Assembly: GCA_963691655.1 (NCBI GenBank)
Contig: OY829329.1
Span: forward strand, 68,712,822 to 68,776,821
From: Toxonevra muliebris
Lineage: Eukaryota > Arthropoda > Insecta > Diptera > Pallopteridae
Length of the DNA stretch: 64,000 nt
Direction of reading: 5' to 3'
A model generated the notes under the pieces. That model ran no database searches, was not told the DNA's origin, and saw nothing but the letters and a program-made list of their open reading frames with translations. Below, piece by piece: positions 22,640 through 34,015 of this stretch (position 1 is its first letter; each line of letters starts with the position of its first letter). The position numbers and the translations under genes were made by a program.

Positions 22640-23960
22640 CATTCCATTGAAAATAAATTGAATGCGATTTTTTGTGCAATGAATTTGTAAACTTATTACA
22701 TTTGAATGCTTTTAAAGAAGTCGGAGAATAAATTGCAATTAATTATGAAAGTGTTTAAGTGAATGTGATTTGGAACCGATTTGCGGTTCACTTTGCCACC
22801 GACTATTATTCTGTATTATGTATTAGTATACTGCAGAACTAAGGGTAGGTTTATTCTATGTGGACGCTGGCATGAACGCCTGTTTGAGAGAGAGAGAGTT
22901 CTAAGAAAATGAATCTTTACATATATAATCGCAGAGTTTTGTGTGTATGTCATCGTGTAACTTCTGAACGACTGAACCGATTGAAGTCATATTTCCAAAA
23001 TATATTTTCTTAGGGGGGGAGGATGGTTCATAGCTATTCATAATGGCTTTTGGTAAAGTGCATAAGCATTCATGCTATCGCAGTTCATCAAGTTGGCTTT
23101 TACGAGGCTTTTAAAATTTGAAAATGTATGTTTTCATAACATGCTATCTCGCTTATTCTTATAGGAAGTTCAATAGCTTTTTTAGTATGTGCGGTTCCAT
23201 AAAAAGTAGCAGCATACCAATTTTCTACTACTATGTATGATTTTATATAGAACTTAAAAGCTGGCTTTCAGTTTTTGTTTGGCATTTGGAAAGTATTTAC
23301 TCCACTTTCTTTTACTCCTATTTTTTGCGTCATTAGTTTTTAGCAGAGTTTCGAACCAGTTAAATTTGGGTTCGTGTTCAGGTTCAGGTTCAAGCAAAAA
23401 ATAACAGTGCGTTCCGGTTCAGGTTCAAATAAAAATGAAGCAAAACAAGGTTTTTCAAATAATAGTTTTACTTATTTACATCCATACATTTAGATGCTTT
23501 GCAATTTGGATTTTTTCATTCCGTTGACATTTTCTTATATTTGATAATTTGCAGTTTTATTAATAAGGTTTATATTAAGAGAAATTATCGTTTAGTTTAA
23601 AAAATAGTATATCACTCAACGATTTGTTTTTTAAATGATACCTATATCAATTTAAGTCCAAAAATGCCCTTTCTACGTTCACCTCCTGAATTTATATGCT
23701 CATTTTGTATTTTTAATGTCAATATTTTAGCACGTCTAAAAACGTTGGTAAAGTCCAAACAGAGCTCCCATATTCCTTCTTCAATGCTTCAATCGGGATC
23801 TAGAGCATTCCATCCTTATTGTCAATTTTAGCCTTTTTGGTTTGATAAAAAAATGCACTGGGCTTGCCTCATCAGTACATGCTAGGCATGATTAGGGGAC
23901 ATTTATGGTACGGTATAAAAATTTAAATTCTTTCAGTTTATTGAATTAGTGGGTGTGGTA
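22640..23960. other. No recognisable gene; short GGTTCAGG repeats
   Basis: Near 23345-23430 the words GGTTCAGGTTCAA recur, which could be the subterminal repeats of a small transposon; no ends were found. Confidence 0.35.
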
Positions 23961-23979
23961 CCATGCTTTACTTTTATTT

Positions 23980-24455
23980 ACAACTACTAATTCTACTACT
24001 ATTTTTTACTACTTTTCTACTACTTTTTTTCTATAATTTCTTCTACTTTTTCAACTAATATTTTTCACTACTTTTTTAACTAATATTTTCTACTACTATT
24101 TTACTACCTTTTTTCCACTACCTTTTTATTACATTTTTTCTGCAATTTCTTTTTATTTTGTACCACTACTTTCTACTACTATTTTTTACTACTTTTTACA
24201 TTTTTTTTACTACTATTTTTTATTATTATTTTTACCACTCTTTCTACTCCATTTTTACTATTTTTGTACTACTATGTTTAACTATGTTTCTACTACTTTT
24301 TCTGCTACCTTTTTTCTACTTTTTTACAACAATTTTTAATACTATTTTCTATTCTTTTTCCTACTACCTTTTCTACTACCATTTTCTTCTACTTTTTTAC
24401 TGCTATTTTCTACTACTTTTTCCATTCCATTTTCTACTATTATTTCTACTGCTTT
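23980..24455. repeat. Degenerate pyrimidine-rich repeat (TACTACTTTTTC-like)
   Basis: Imperfect repeats of TTTCTACTACTTTTTACTAC run for about 475 bp, nearly purine-free on the plus strand apart from A in TAC. The 103-codon frame at 24158-24469 is a by-product (Phe/Tyr/Leu only). Confidence 0.85.
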
Positions 24456-26080
24456 ATGAAATATCTTAAGACCCTGCGTCGCTGTCTTAAAATCCGTTAG
24501 TTGGCTCTGTAACAAATACTATATTTATAATAAATATCAAATTGGTTTAAATTTTTGAATAATTTTTGATATATTATTTATAATTATAAATTTGAGACAT
24601 AATTTCAAAAATGGTCTTTGATATGAATATAGATCCTCCTGAAATATTGTTTCTATAATCCAACTAAAATCTAATAAAATTGTTCAAAAAAAAAAAAAAA
24701 ACACTTAAAAGTTATTTTTTTACTACATAGTTTCTATCTAACTGCTGAACGACCCCTTTAGCATCAACTGGGTTAATAATTTTGATCAAACGGTATCATC
24801 AGCCAATATGGCTTTGTTTTCGTCGAAGGTCTTTTTTTTTTTTGTAAATATCAACTATGTTCTTTGCTTTTGCTTTGCTATGTTCAGACTTGAGTTGTTT
24901 TCGTACACGTCATTGAGTTAACATTGGTGATAATACAATAAAAATATTTAATTTTCTTGTCGTCCAGACGCAATGTAAAATTTCATTTCCAAAATTTAAT
25001 TAAAACAATATTGATTTGAGATTTTTATTTATAATGATTCTCTGTTTTTAATGTACAGTTCTGCAAGTAAAATATTTTTAAAAATGTCAATTGTGTCAAT
25101 AATGAGACACAGTTTTAATCTAGAATTTTTTTTCCAAATTCAATGGAAGCCTGAATTGTCATTACGAATGTTCAATTTTAAATATCAAGTACTTCATTCT
25201 TTTTTAATTTCCGCGCTTTTTCTATTCTATAATCTCTTAGAACCAGTGAATGGATTAAAACGCAGGCGCATCTATAGTTATGCACCATAGTGTATAGCAA
25301 CTAAATAATACAAAATCATTGTCAAATTTTACTTAGATTAAAGTTCAAAGAAAAACAACTGAATACTGACTGACATTACATAGCCAACCAATCGATCTAT
25401 GTAAATGAACTAAAACCAATTTTTTTTTTTTTTTTTTACATGATTGATTGATTTGCTATTTGCCTGTTCATTGAAATACGATATCATGTTTTTGTTGCTT
25501 TAGTGAAATAAATATTTGAAATGAGCTTTATTTTGCATACAAGCTAAAACGTAAACATCAAGATACATATTTGTTGTATTTGATTAGTAATATGTCAAAA
25601 GTCAAGGTCGAGTTAATATTAGTCAAGCATTTTTAAGTGTGAAGTAGGAAAATTTATTATTTTTTTTTTTTTAAGGTGGGTAGGTACTTATTTTTGTTCA
25701 AAGTTATAATAAAATAATCAACTCAAAACTTAGCATACTTTCAAAATGACATCATCTGAAAGAAGATTGAATGATCGATCGCTGATCCACAACGAACTCG
25801 CTGATAGCTAAAAAGAACAAAAAAGATAGCTGAAAAAAAAAATAAAACAAATGCAATCGATTAACTGCAAAACTATAACCACAAATATTTAAAAAAAATA
25901 AACTGAAAACCTCGCAGCATAAAAAAAAAAACTAATTACACTTTGGTGTATTGAAGCGATCGATGCACCACCACAACAACAACAACAACAAGGAACGGTT
26001 TAAGTTAATTGAAATTCCAAGCGTTTTAGAATTGGATTGTAAATGGAGCTTAACTTGAAATTAACCCATATCATCCCAGC
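24456..26080. other. No recognisable gene
   Basis: AT-rich. The 79-codon frame at 25051-25290 has a hydrophobic segment but no family resemblance. A CAA run lies at 25973-25990. Confidence 0.4.
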
Positions 26081-26089
26081 AACTTTTAA

Positions 26090-27015
26090 TCTGAATTTTG
26101 TTTTAGATTTAATTCTAGCGTTTACTCAGCGTTTGATATGATTTCTGGTCTTAATTTTATTATGGTTTTAATTTGTATTTGTCGTCCTTTTAACCTCAGT
26201 TTTAAACTAACTCTTAATTTGAGTTTTGATCGAAATTTTGGTCTGAATTGGCTTGATTTTTATACGGGCTTTGGTTTGAATTTCGGTCCGAAACCGGTCT
26301 GAATTTTGTTTTAAATTTTGGTATGAATTCGGCTGAAATTTTGGTCCAGGTTTTGTTTAATTTATTGTCTGAATTGGGTCTAAAATTTTGTTTAGTTTTA
26401 GCCTGTGTTTGAGTTCAAATTTTTTGGGTGTGAATATTTATCAGATATTTCCACTGGTTTTTCGTCTAGATTTTGGTTTGCTTTCGTTCGATATTTGGCA
26501 TCCTTTTTACCTAAAGTTTTGTCTAACTATTAGTTTGAGTTGTGGTCTACATTTCGGTCTACATTTTTCCCTGAATTTTGGTTTGATTTTTGATCTGAAT
26601 TTTGAACTGATTTTTGTTTGGATTCGGTCTGATTTTTGGGTTTGTCTGAGTCTGAGTTTTGGTTTGAATTTGGCCTCATTTTTATTGATTTTTGTTGGAA
26701 TTTCGGTGTAATTCGTGGTCTGAATATGTTTTTTTTTTTTAATCAAGGTTTTGGTCTGAATTTGGTCTAGATTTTCGTTCTGAATTTTTTTCTTGCTTTG
26801 AATTTCAATCTGAAAAAATGTTTTAACTAATTTTGTAATTTTAGTTTGAAATTTGGCCGAAGTTTCCGTCTAACTTTCTATCCGATTTTAGTTTGAATTT
26901 TGGTTTCAGTTTTTTTCGAGTTATCTTTTAATTTTGGCCTGTATTTTTTGGTATTGATGAAATTTTTGCACTAGTTTTTGATAGCTCTGAGTTTTGGTCT
27001 GATATTTTTCCTTTA
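26090..27015. repeat. Degenerate minisatellite, core TTTTGGTYTGAA
   Basis: Dozens of variants of the 10-14 bp unit TTTTGGTCTGAA / TTTTGGTTTGAA over about 925 bp. Frames on either strand read as periodic peptides (for example KFRPKFR-like on minus) and are not genes. Confidence 0.85.
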
Positions 27016-27257
27016 ATTTAAATCCTAGAACCGCCACTGATAATAACTTCTAAAATACTGTGTTAATACATTTGATTTTAGGGAATACTTATTTCACATG
27101 AAGTGGCATAGAAATACTTTTAATTTTTGATGTGATAACATTTTTACTCGGAGCAGAAGGAAAATTTATAGTAGAGTGAATTGACAGAAATTATAATCAA
27201 ATATCACGTCGGTGTCGTGTGAGGTTTCATAGTATGTGTGAGTTTATAAGTGTGTGT

Positions 27258-28010
27258 ATAAATAAATAAATAAATAAATATAGTGGCGTTTATGTTAAAC
27301 TTTCGTACCGCCATCCGAAAAGTAGTGAATTGCATCCCGAAAGTATACTGTCTTGGTATCAGAATAAACTGATTAAGATAGGTGAATTTTTAATATTAGG
27401 AATAGGACCCTAAAAGTATACCACGCTTTTATTGTCTTTTATGTAAATATAGTAGTGGTTATGTTAAAATTTCGTACCGCCTGGTGTAGGGTGGTGAATT
27501 GCACCCCGAAAGTATGCTGTCTTGGTATCAGAATAAACTGATTAAGATATGTGAATTTTTAATATTAAGAATAGGACTCTAAAAGTATACCATGTTTTTA
27601 TTGTTTTTTATATAAATATAGTGGTGGTTATGTTAAACTTTCGTACCGCCAGGTGAGTGGTATTAAATTTCATCCCGAAATTATGCTGTGTTGTTATTAG
27701 AATAAACTGATTATGATTTGCGAATTTTTAATATTAAAAATAGGGCCCTAAAAGTATACCGCACATTTATTATTTGGTCTATAAAAATAATGCCGGTTTC
27801 ATACCGCTAAGTTGAGTAAGTATGCTGTCTTATTATTAGTACAAACAGATTAAAAATGGTGAATTTTTAATATTAAAAATAGGACCTTAAAACTATACCA
27901 CGCTTGTGTTATTTTGTATGTAAATATAATGGTGGTTATCTTAATGGCCTTGTTAATAAAGTAAACTGATTAAGATAGGAGAATTTTTAATTTGAAAAAT
28001 AGAACACCAT
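27258..28010. repeat. Tandem array, unit about 150 bp, about 4.5 diverged copies
   Basis: Each unit holds ATGTTAAACTTTCGTACCGCC, CCCGAAAGTATGCTGTCTTG, AGAATAAACTGATTAAGATA, GAATTTTTAATATTA, TAGGACCCTAAAAGTATACC and TTTATGTAAATATAGTGGTG. Later copies are shorter and more eroded. The array lies between possible TTAA ends (about 27064 and 28553). Confidence 0.85.
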
Positions 28011-28556
28011 AAGCCCAAAAGTATGCAGCACATAATTTATTTATCTAAAATGGAATTTTCGGAATTAAAAATTATTTTTATTTATTATATTTTTTATTGT
28101 ATAGTTTATTTAAGCTTATAGTTTATTCTTACCTAATTAGAATTCTAAAATAATATCAACATTAGGCGATGTAAAATTATAAAAAGCGGAGAAAGTGCGA
28201 TGAAAATAGAATATGAACAATTATAAAAAAAAAAAACACATGGATTTTGCTCTTTTTGGAATATAAAACGAAAGCTTTTATAATAAAGTAAACAAAAATA
28301 CGTAAAGTATGTTATCACATCATGTGACGAGTGCAGAAGGAAACTCAATTTAGTTTTTTTTTTATACATCTGGTAACATTATTTTCTTGGGGCAAGCTAA
28401 AAACTACTACTCCCTCTTAAATTCAGAAATAGATTTATTTTTTTTTATTTTTTTAAGTACTAAAATTTTCTATTGAAGACATATGGAAATTGTGTTTTGA
28501 AAGTTTCCAAAATTAGATCATGACATTTAGTACCGGGTCAAAATGAGTTAATGCAA
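28011..28556. repeat. Right flank of the array; second copy of the 4060-4498 repeat
   Basis: 28385-28556 matches 4370-4498 and ends GGGTCAAAATGAGTTAA. With the TTAA near 27064 (TTAATACATTTGATTTT) it could bound a roughly 1.5-kb TTAA element carrying the array, but the ends match only loosely. Confidence 0.45.
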
Positions 28557-30540
28557 ATGTAAATGTTTATGCTATTCTGTTGTGTCTTTTTTTTTTTTTT
28601 TTTTTGTATCTCGTTATTGTTAGCAATATAAATTTATGCAAAAAAAAGATGACATCAATATTTGGTTGGTTTAACACCTTTAGCATTTGAACTGGATAAA
28701 CCAGAGCTCGTTTGTGATATAGAACTGGTCATCATATAAAAAAAAAAAACTTCATCTAGTTTCTGTGGTAGTTGTATAAATGAGATCATTTGCAAGCAAT
28801 GACGATGACGACGACGGCAGTAGCTCAAGTGCAATCTTAATATTCTTTTTTTAATATTCTATAAATAATTATTTTTAATGAGAATTGATTTCTTGGTAGT
28901 TGGCAAGCATGTAAGCAGAGCAAAGATCTAGAATACATAGTTCTATAGTTTGTGATTTGAGTGGTGCAATTCAAGTTTCTATTGACATGTTCTTCCAAAG
29001 TAGTCAGCTCCTTTCACATAGCCCAAAGGCAATGTGCAACTAACGATATCAACAGCAACATACATATGTTGTTGTTGTTGTTGTGGCAAAGATGATGTAC
29101 AACAACAACAACAACAACTATTAGTATTAAAGTTTATTATGAAAAGCGTGTTGAGTACAGAGAGAGAGAAGAGCGTTCAGCGTATAGTGCAATGCACTGA
29201 ATTCTTATAAGCTAACAGCAAAAAAAAAAAAACAAAAACAAAAACAGCTGCACCTGCCTATCTAACTAAAATACACAACAACAACTATGTTGATGATGAT
29301 GGCATTACACTCCACCATACCACTTCATTCAATGTATGTATAAAAATCGCATGCAAAGCTATTTGCAAAGACGCAAGCTTAGATTTTTTGGTACGCTTGA
29401 CTTGATGGCAATAGTGGTGCTTCTTGCTTCTGCTCTGCTCTTGTGCTTTTCCAACTGATATGAAGTTGATGTTGCATTTGTAGTACGTGTTTATAGTTGA
29501 ACTAAATAATAATTAGCACAGGTTCAATTCCTATAGCGTTTATTTTGTTTTTTTTTTCATTTTTTTTTTATTTTTGCCTCGTGGTCATTCACCACCATCA
29601 TCACCAGCACCACCATCACCACCACCACCACTTGCAGCATAACATTATCATCATCTTCATGATTCTAATCAAGAAAACGCCATCTTTCGTTTACTTTGGA
29701 GTTTTTAGTTTTGTTTGATGATGGTGGAAATTGGTGATGGTGGTGGTCGCAGAGTCGCAACAGAGTTGCATGTTTGTTTGCCATGTTGCACTTGCTTCTT
29801 CTTCTGCTGCTTGGTGTTTGTTTTTGTTGTTAATTCGTGATGCGCTCTGTTTTGTTTTATTTATTTTTTAATTTTTTTTTTAAGCTGTTTTTTTTTTTTT
29901 TTTAATTTTTCACTATTTTTTTATTAGAAGGTTTTCATAAATTACATTCAGATTCAGTGATTTTGTTGATGTTGCATGTTTAATTTTGATGCTTCGATGC
30001 CTCATCATTTTTTTTTCGGTATTCCTCCAGCTGGTGTTGCTGGTGGCTTATGAGCGTAAAGTGCATGACTACATGTGATACCTACATTTAATTACCCATA
30101 TTAATGTTAAATTGTAACTCTTTGTAATTTTTGCAAGCGTTAAAGAATTTTTTAAGCTATATTTATATTTTTTTTTTATTCATTGTACTCATATGAGGGT
30201 GATCTCAAACTTATGATTTATGTGAAGCGAACTGCATACACACGATAGCTGTAGAATGCTCACGAACATGACACATACATATGCACTAGGGTGCTACTTT
30301 AAGTTAGTCTTTCTTAGAATGAAGAAAGCTAATAAGCTTACTTATTTCATATTGCTATCAACTTATTTGACGATTGGTTTTTGAAGACCACAAACACAAG
30401 CTTAATAATTTTTAAGCTAATCATTAAAATAATATTGCCTTAGGTTAGTTTCCAGAGCATGGCTCAAAAGTTTTATTTTGTGGGCATTAATTACAAATTC
30501 TTCGATATTTATAAAACAGAAAAAATGTGAAATAATTGGC
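28557..30540. other. Transposon-poor stretch; CAC/GTG triplet tracts
   Basis: CAA/GTT runs near 29070-29120; CACCAC/CATCAC tract at 29590-29632 facing GATGGTGG at 29718-29750. No coding domain. Confidence 0.4.
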
Positions 30541-30551
30541 TCCAAAGAGGA

Positions 30552-30582
30552 CAGGGCTCTAATGTGGAAAATTAGAGCCCTG
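30552..30582. repeat. Perfect 12-bp stem hairpin
   Basis: CAGGGCTCTAAT pairs with ATTAGAGCCCTG across a 7-nt loop. Just right of it lies GTTGGCAACACTGC, the complement of a typical hAT terminus, without a partner. Confidence 0.7.
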
Positions 30583-30884
30583 CCCGTGCATTGGTTGGCA
30601 ACACTGCATGCTTTATGTCGTTTTCGTTTTTCGCCGAGGCCAAGTTTTTGATTTGTCTCGAAAAAGATAGCGTTTATTTACAACACTCACACCAAGAAAT
30701 TTCTTCGCTCAAAGTTTGTGAAGTTTTCCCCTCCCACCCCCCCCCCCCTCCCCCAAGGTCGTAAATTCATCGAAATTGACGATTTTGATTCTGTTTATGT
30801 ACCGTATAACAATTTTCCAAATGAATGTGAATAATATTAAGTATGAAACCATTTTTTTAACTTACTTTGTTGGCACTACAACCG

Positions 30885-31397
30885 ATGATCGGTCTTGGTC
30901 GCCTCAACGAAGCTTAGCCAGTCGCCTCAGATATGCGCACTCGGGCACTAGTTGTTAAGATCAAGTGCCGCCAGATGACCCTATACCTGGTCTCTCCAAC
31001 GGAGATTCGGTAATTTTCTTCTGCGCGTTCCATGACCGTTGCTCGATTAGAATACCTTCCTAGCCGGAACGTTTTCTTCCATTTGCTCAACATGCCCTAG
31101 CCAGTGAAGCCACTTGAATTTTATGCGCTTGAGTACGTCAATGTCAGCGTACCATCGTCCACGCATATTGAACCATAGATCTTGCGGAGTATCTTCCTTT
31201 CAAATGCCACTAACAGCCTCTCATCATTGGTGGTCAATGTCCACGTCTAAGTACCATAGATCAGGACAGAAAATATGAAAGACTTATGAAGAGTTATTTT
31301 GTCCGTCAAGAGAGAGAGAGCACTGCTTCTCAGTTGCCCACTGAGCTCGTAGTAACACCTGTTGGCAAGAGTTAATCTCTGCTTGATCTTAAGGCTG
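30885..31397 (-). mobile_element. Non-LTR retrotransposon, C-terminal region of the interrupted host LINE
   Basis: Minus strand: SLKIKQRLTLANRCYY (31350-31397), LTDKITLHKSFIFSVLIYGT (31250-31300), then LLVAFERKILRKIYGSICVDDG (about 31150-31225) and a short end region. This is the normal order after the YADD box of an insect LINE whose thumb reads FERKILRKIYG. Stops are present. Confidence 0.7.
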
Positions 31398-31407
31398 GCA
31401 TCATTGT

Positions 31408-31916
31408 TGTTGTTGTAGCGACTGTGGGGCAGGTTGCATTTGATAGATAATAGAGAGAAAAGACAAACACAAAGATTAGAAGTTTAAATCTAAATCCAGT
31501 CCTAAGAAACGGGCGACCGTTTCCGGTTCCGTCCATAGTGATGTTGGTGTGAGAGCTGTAGGATCGGTCGGGCAATTAAATAGGTGAGGTGTGTCATGCG
31601 GACTGATACCACACTTCGGTCAGGCATCAGCTACTTCGGTGTTTAACATCGAGAGGTAGGAATATAGGACCTTGGACACTCCCGAGCAAAGTTGCGATAG
31701 CGTAGCACGGGTAGTTCTAGGGGAGGGGGAGGGGAGGGATGTCGTTCAGTACTTGGTTCAGTCTGTATTTTGTAAGTGCGTTCTGTACAGTGTTCGTATG
31801 GATGTCACTTTTTGCTTTTATGACTTCCAGGGATGTGGGGGGTGACGACAGGTCACAGATTAATTCTTGGATGTTAGCCAGTTCGTCAAGGAGATCGTGT
31901 CGAACATCGTTGTGTA
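31408..31916 (-). mobile_element. 5'-truncated jockey-like LINE inserted in another LINE
   Basis: Flanked by a 10-bp duplication GCATCATTGT (31398-31407 and 31917-31926). Minus-strand content: DLLDELANIQEL and DIHTNTVQNALTKYRLNQVL (31740-31890), then the ORF2 terminus HLFNCPTDPTALTPTSLW near 31540-31600, WTEPETVARFLGLDLDLNF near 31480-31540, a 3' UTR and a CAACAACAACA tail. It is the same family as 18657-19412. Confidence 0.85.
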
Positions 31917-31926
31917 GCATCATTGT

Positions 31927-32720
31927 GGTTTTTAATGCTGGATTCTATATAGATGTAATCCTTGACGACTTCAAAAGTATAATTTGCAGCAGTGACATTT
32001 CATCCAAGACACCGTGACTCCTTGTTTGTTAATACAAGATATCTCGTCTTGTCCTCGTTCATTACACGAACCACTCAACGAGATTCTCTTTCTAAGCTGG
32101 AGAACGCTGCTCTGACTGCTCGTATGTTTCTTCCAATGATATCAAGATCATCAGCATATGCTAGCAGCATGACACTCTTGTAGAATATAGTCCCAGAGAT
32201 ATCGATATTCGCAGCTCGAATTGTTTTCACCAGCATAAGGTTGAAGACGTCGTATGATAGAGAATCAATCACCTTGTGTGAAACCACTTTTGGTGTCAAA
32301 TAGTACGAAGAGGTGTGTCCCAATTTCACTGCACTGGTGATGTCGGTCCGTGTCATTTTGCAAAGATGAATGGGTTTTACAGGGATACCAAAACCAGACA
32401 TTGCGTTGTACAAGTGATCCCTAATCGTGCTCTCGAAGGCGACTTTATAATCAACGAATAGATGATATGTGTTGCGTTGTTTTTCTCGGGTCTCGGATCC
32501 AGGACTTAGCGTAGTGTGAATAACTGGTTGATGGTAAATTTATTAGACCTGAAGCCACACTGATCAAGTACAATCAGCTTGTTGACGCTGGGTTTCAGTT
32601 TTCCACATAGTAGACTTGATAGAACCTTATTTGCGATACTGAGAAGGTTTATCCCACGGTAGTTGGCACACCTTTCTTGTGGTTTGGGCGGAGTACTCTG
32701 AGGTTCCAATCACTATGCTG
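31927..32720 (-). mobile_element. Non-LTR retrotransposon reverse transcriptase (host LINE)
   Basis: Minus strand: ERCANYRGINLLSIANKVLSS (about 32600-32670), VLDQCGFRSNKFTINQLFTLR (32506-32570), then SYDVFNLMLVKTIRAANID (about 32190-32260) and the catalytic box MLLAYADDLDIIGRNIRAV (32120-32175), followed by a segment ending KNHNDA at the insertion. YADD is intact but stops lie between blocks, so the element is dead. Clade is not resolved. Confidence 0.8.
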
Positions 32721-33369
32721 CATGCTTTTATCCGACCATATTATGCATAAAAGCTCGTGCATGCATCTTGTGAGCTCTTCGTCTTCAGTCTTAAATGCTT
32801 CAGCAGGCAGATCATCTGCAGTCGCAGCCTAATTGTTTTTCAGCCGAATAATGGCTGTTAAGAACTCGTCATTGTCGGGCGGCGGTCCTTCAACGCCGTC
32901 AGTGATTGGAGTTTTCGGAATAGCTTCCCCAATGGAGGAATTTTTGCTGTCATCGCTATTAAGTAGCTGTGAGAATTGTCACCTCTATAGCCCGATAATA
33001 CCTTCGACATCTGCTACCAGATTTCCGTCTTCGTCATTGCAGAAAGAGGCGCCGGTCTTCAAATCGTTAGTCGGTCGTCTTTTTTCGAAAAATTTTCGAA
33101 ACTCATACCTCTCCCCAAACATATCGATATCATCGAACTCACTCTTTCTGCCGCTCATTTCTTGCGCCTAACGAGAGGTTTCTCCTCAACTGTCTGTATC
33201 GCTTCTTAGCAGCTCGCGTTACAACTGATCGCAGGCTGGCTCTATATACTGCGTTTTATTGTTTCAGTAGCTTTGCCGCACTCTTGAACTTACCACATAT
33301 TTCTCCGTCGACGGTAGTAGCCTAGCAACTCCGTACACATAGACCGTGGAAAATATGTCAACTGCGTGC

Positions 33370-33467
33370 AGGTGTGTTTTGCGTTAGGAGTAGTGAGAGT
33401 CGATGGGCGAGGTCTGCCTGTAGGTGTGTTTTGCGTTAGGAGTAGTGAGAGTCGATGGGCGAGGTCT
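33370..33467. repeat. 46-bp tandem duplication (period 52)
   Basis: An identical 46-bp block beginning AGGTGTGTTTTGCGTTAGG occurs at 33370-33415 and 33422-33467. Confidence 0.95.
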
Positions 33468-33543
33468 TCGGCTGTCCATTGTGTATGCAGCTTTTGACTA
33501 CTAGCTTTTTCTGTGAACGCATTCGTACACGATTTACTGCACA

Positions 33544-33845
33544 GAGGCGTGTGCAGACCTTGGCTGCAGCCAAGTAGTGGTCAGAGTCGATGCTTACGTC
33601 TAATATACTTGAGGCGTGACTTCCGTCGATTACAATGTGATCATTTTGGTTTCGTGTTTTTCGATTTGGAGTTACTAACTCTCATGTTCTGTGCCACGGC
33701 GATCAGTCTCTCAGTCTCATACCGTCGTCGGTGGCTTCATCGTGGAGACTGAATTTTGCGATCGTCGGACTAAAGAGACTCTCCTTGCCCACCTTGCCAT
33801 TGAAGTCGCTTAACACAAATTGCAGCCAAGGTCTGCACACGCCTC
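33544..33845. repeat. 25-bp perfect inverted repeat, 252-bp spacer
   Basis: 33544-33568 (GAGGCGTGTGCAGACC...) is the exact reverse complement of 33821-33845. Confidence 0.95.
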
Positions 33846-34015
33846 AGTTCAGTATCTTTCGAGGATATCTCCCAGCTGGATAGAGACACCTTCCTTATAG
33901 AAGGTTCGCACATTCCAGCTGCGAATTGGTCGTCAAATTTAGGGTATTCCATTTTCGAGGTTTCATTTGTGGTTTCCGTGGAATTGTTTTTTGACTGAGG
34001 GGGTTCCAAACTCAA

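Larger units (their letters stand above)
32721..34015 (-). mobile_element. Non-LTR retrotransposon endonuclease region (host LINE)
   Basis: On the minus strand SWNVRTFYKEGVSIQLGDIL (about 33860-33920) is the N-terminal block of an AP-type endonuclease (WNVRT). DFNGKVGKE near 33780-33800 and DEATDDGMRLRD near 33720-33760 follow in order. The middle is scrambled by a 46-bp tandem duplication and a 25-bp inverted repeat. Together with 30885-32720 it makes one LINE in the order EN, RT, C-terminus. Confidence 0.7.

Noticed and set aside
24158..24469. 103-codon Phe/Tyr/Leu-rich frame
   Set aside because: Direct product of the pyrimidine-rich repeat.
26388..26746. Frames of 107 and 79 codons on opposite strands
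   Set aside because: Periodic peptides from the TTTTGGTYTGAA minisatellite.
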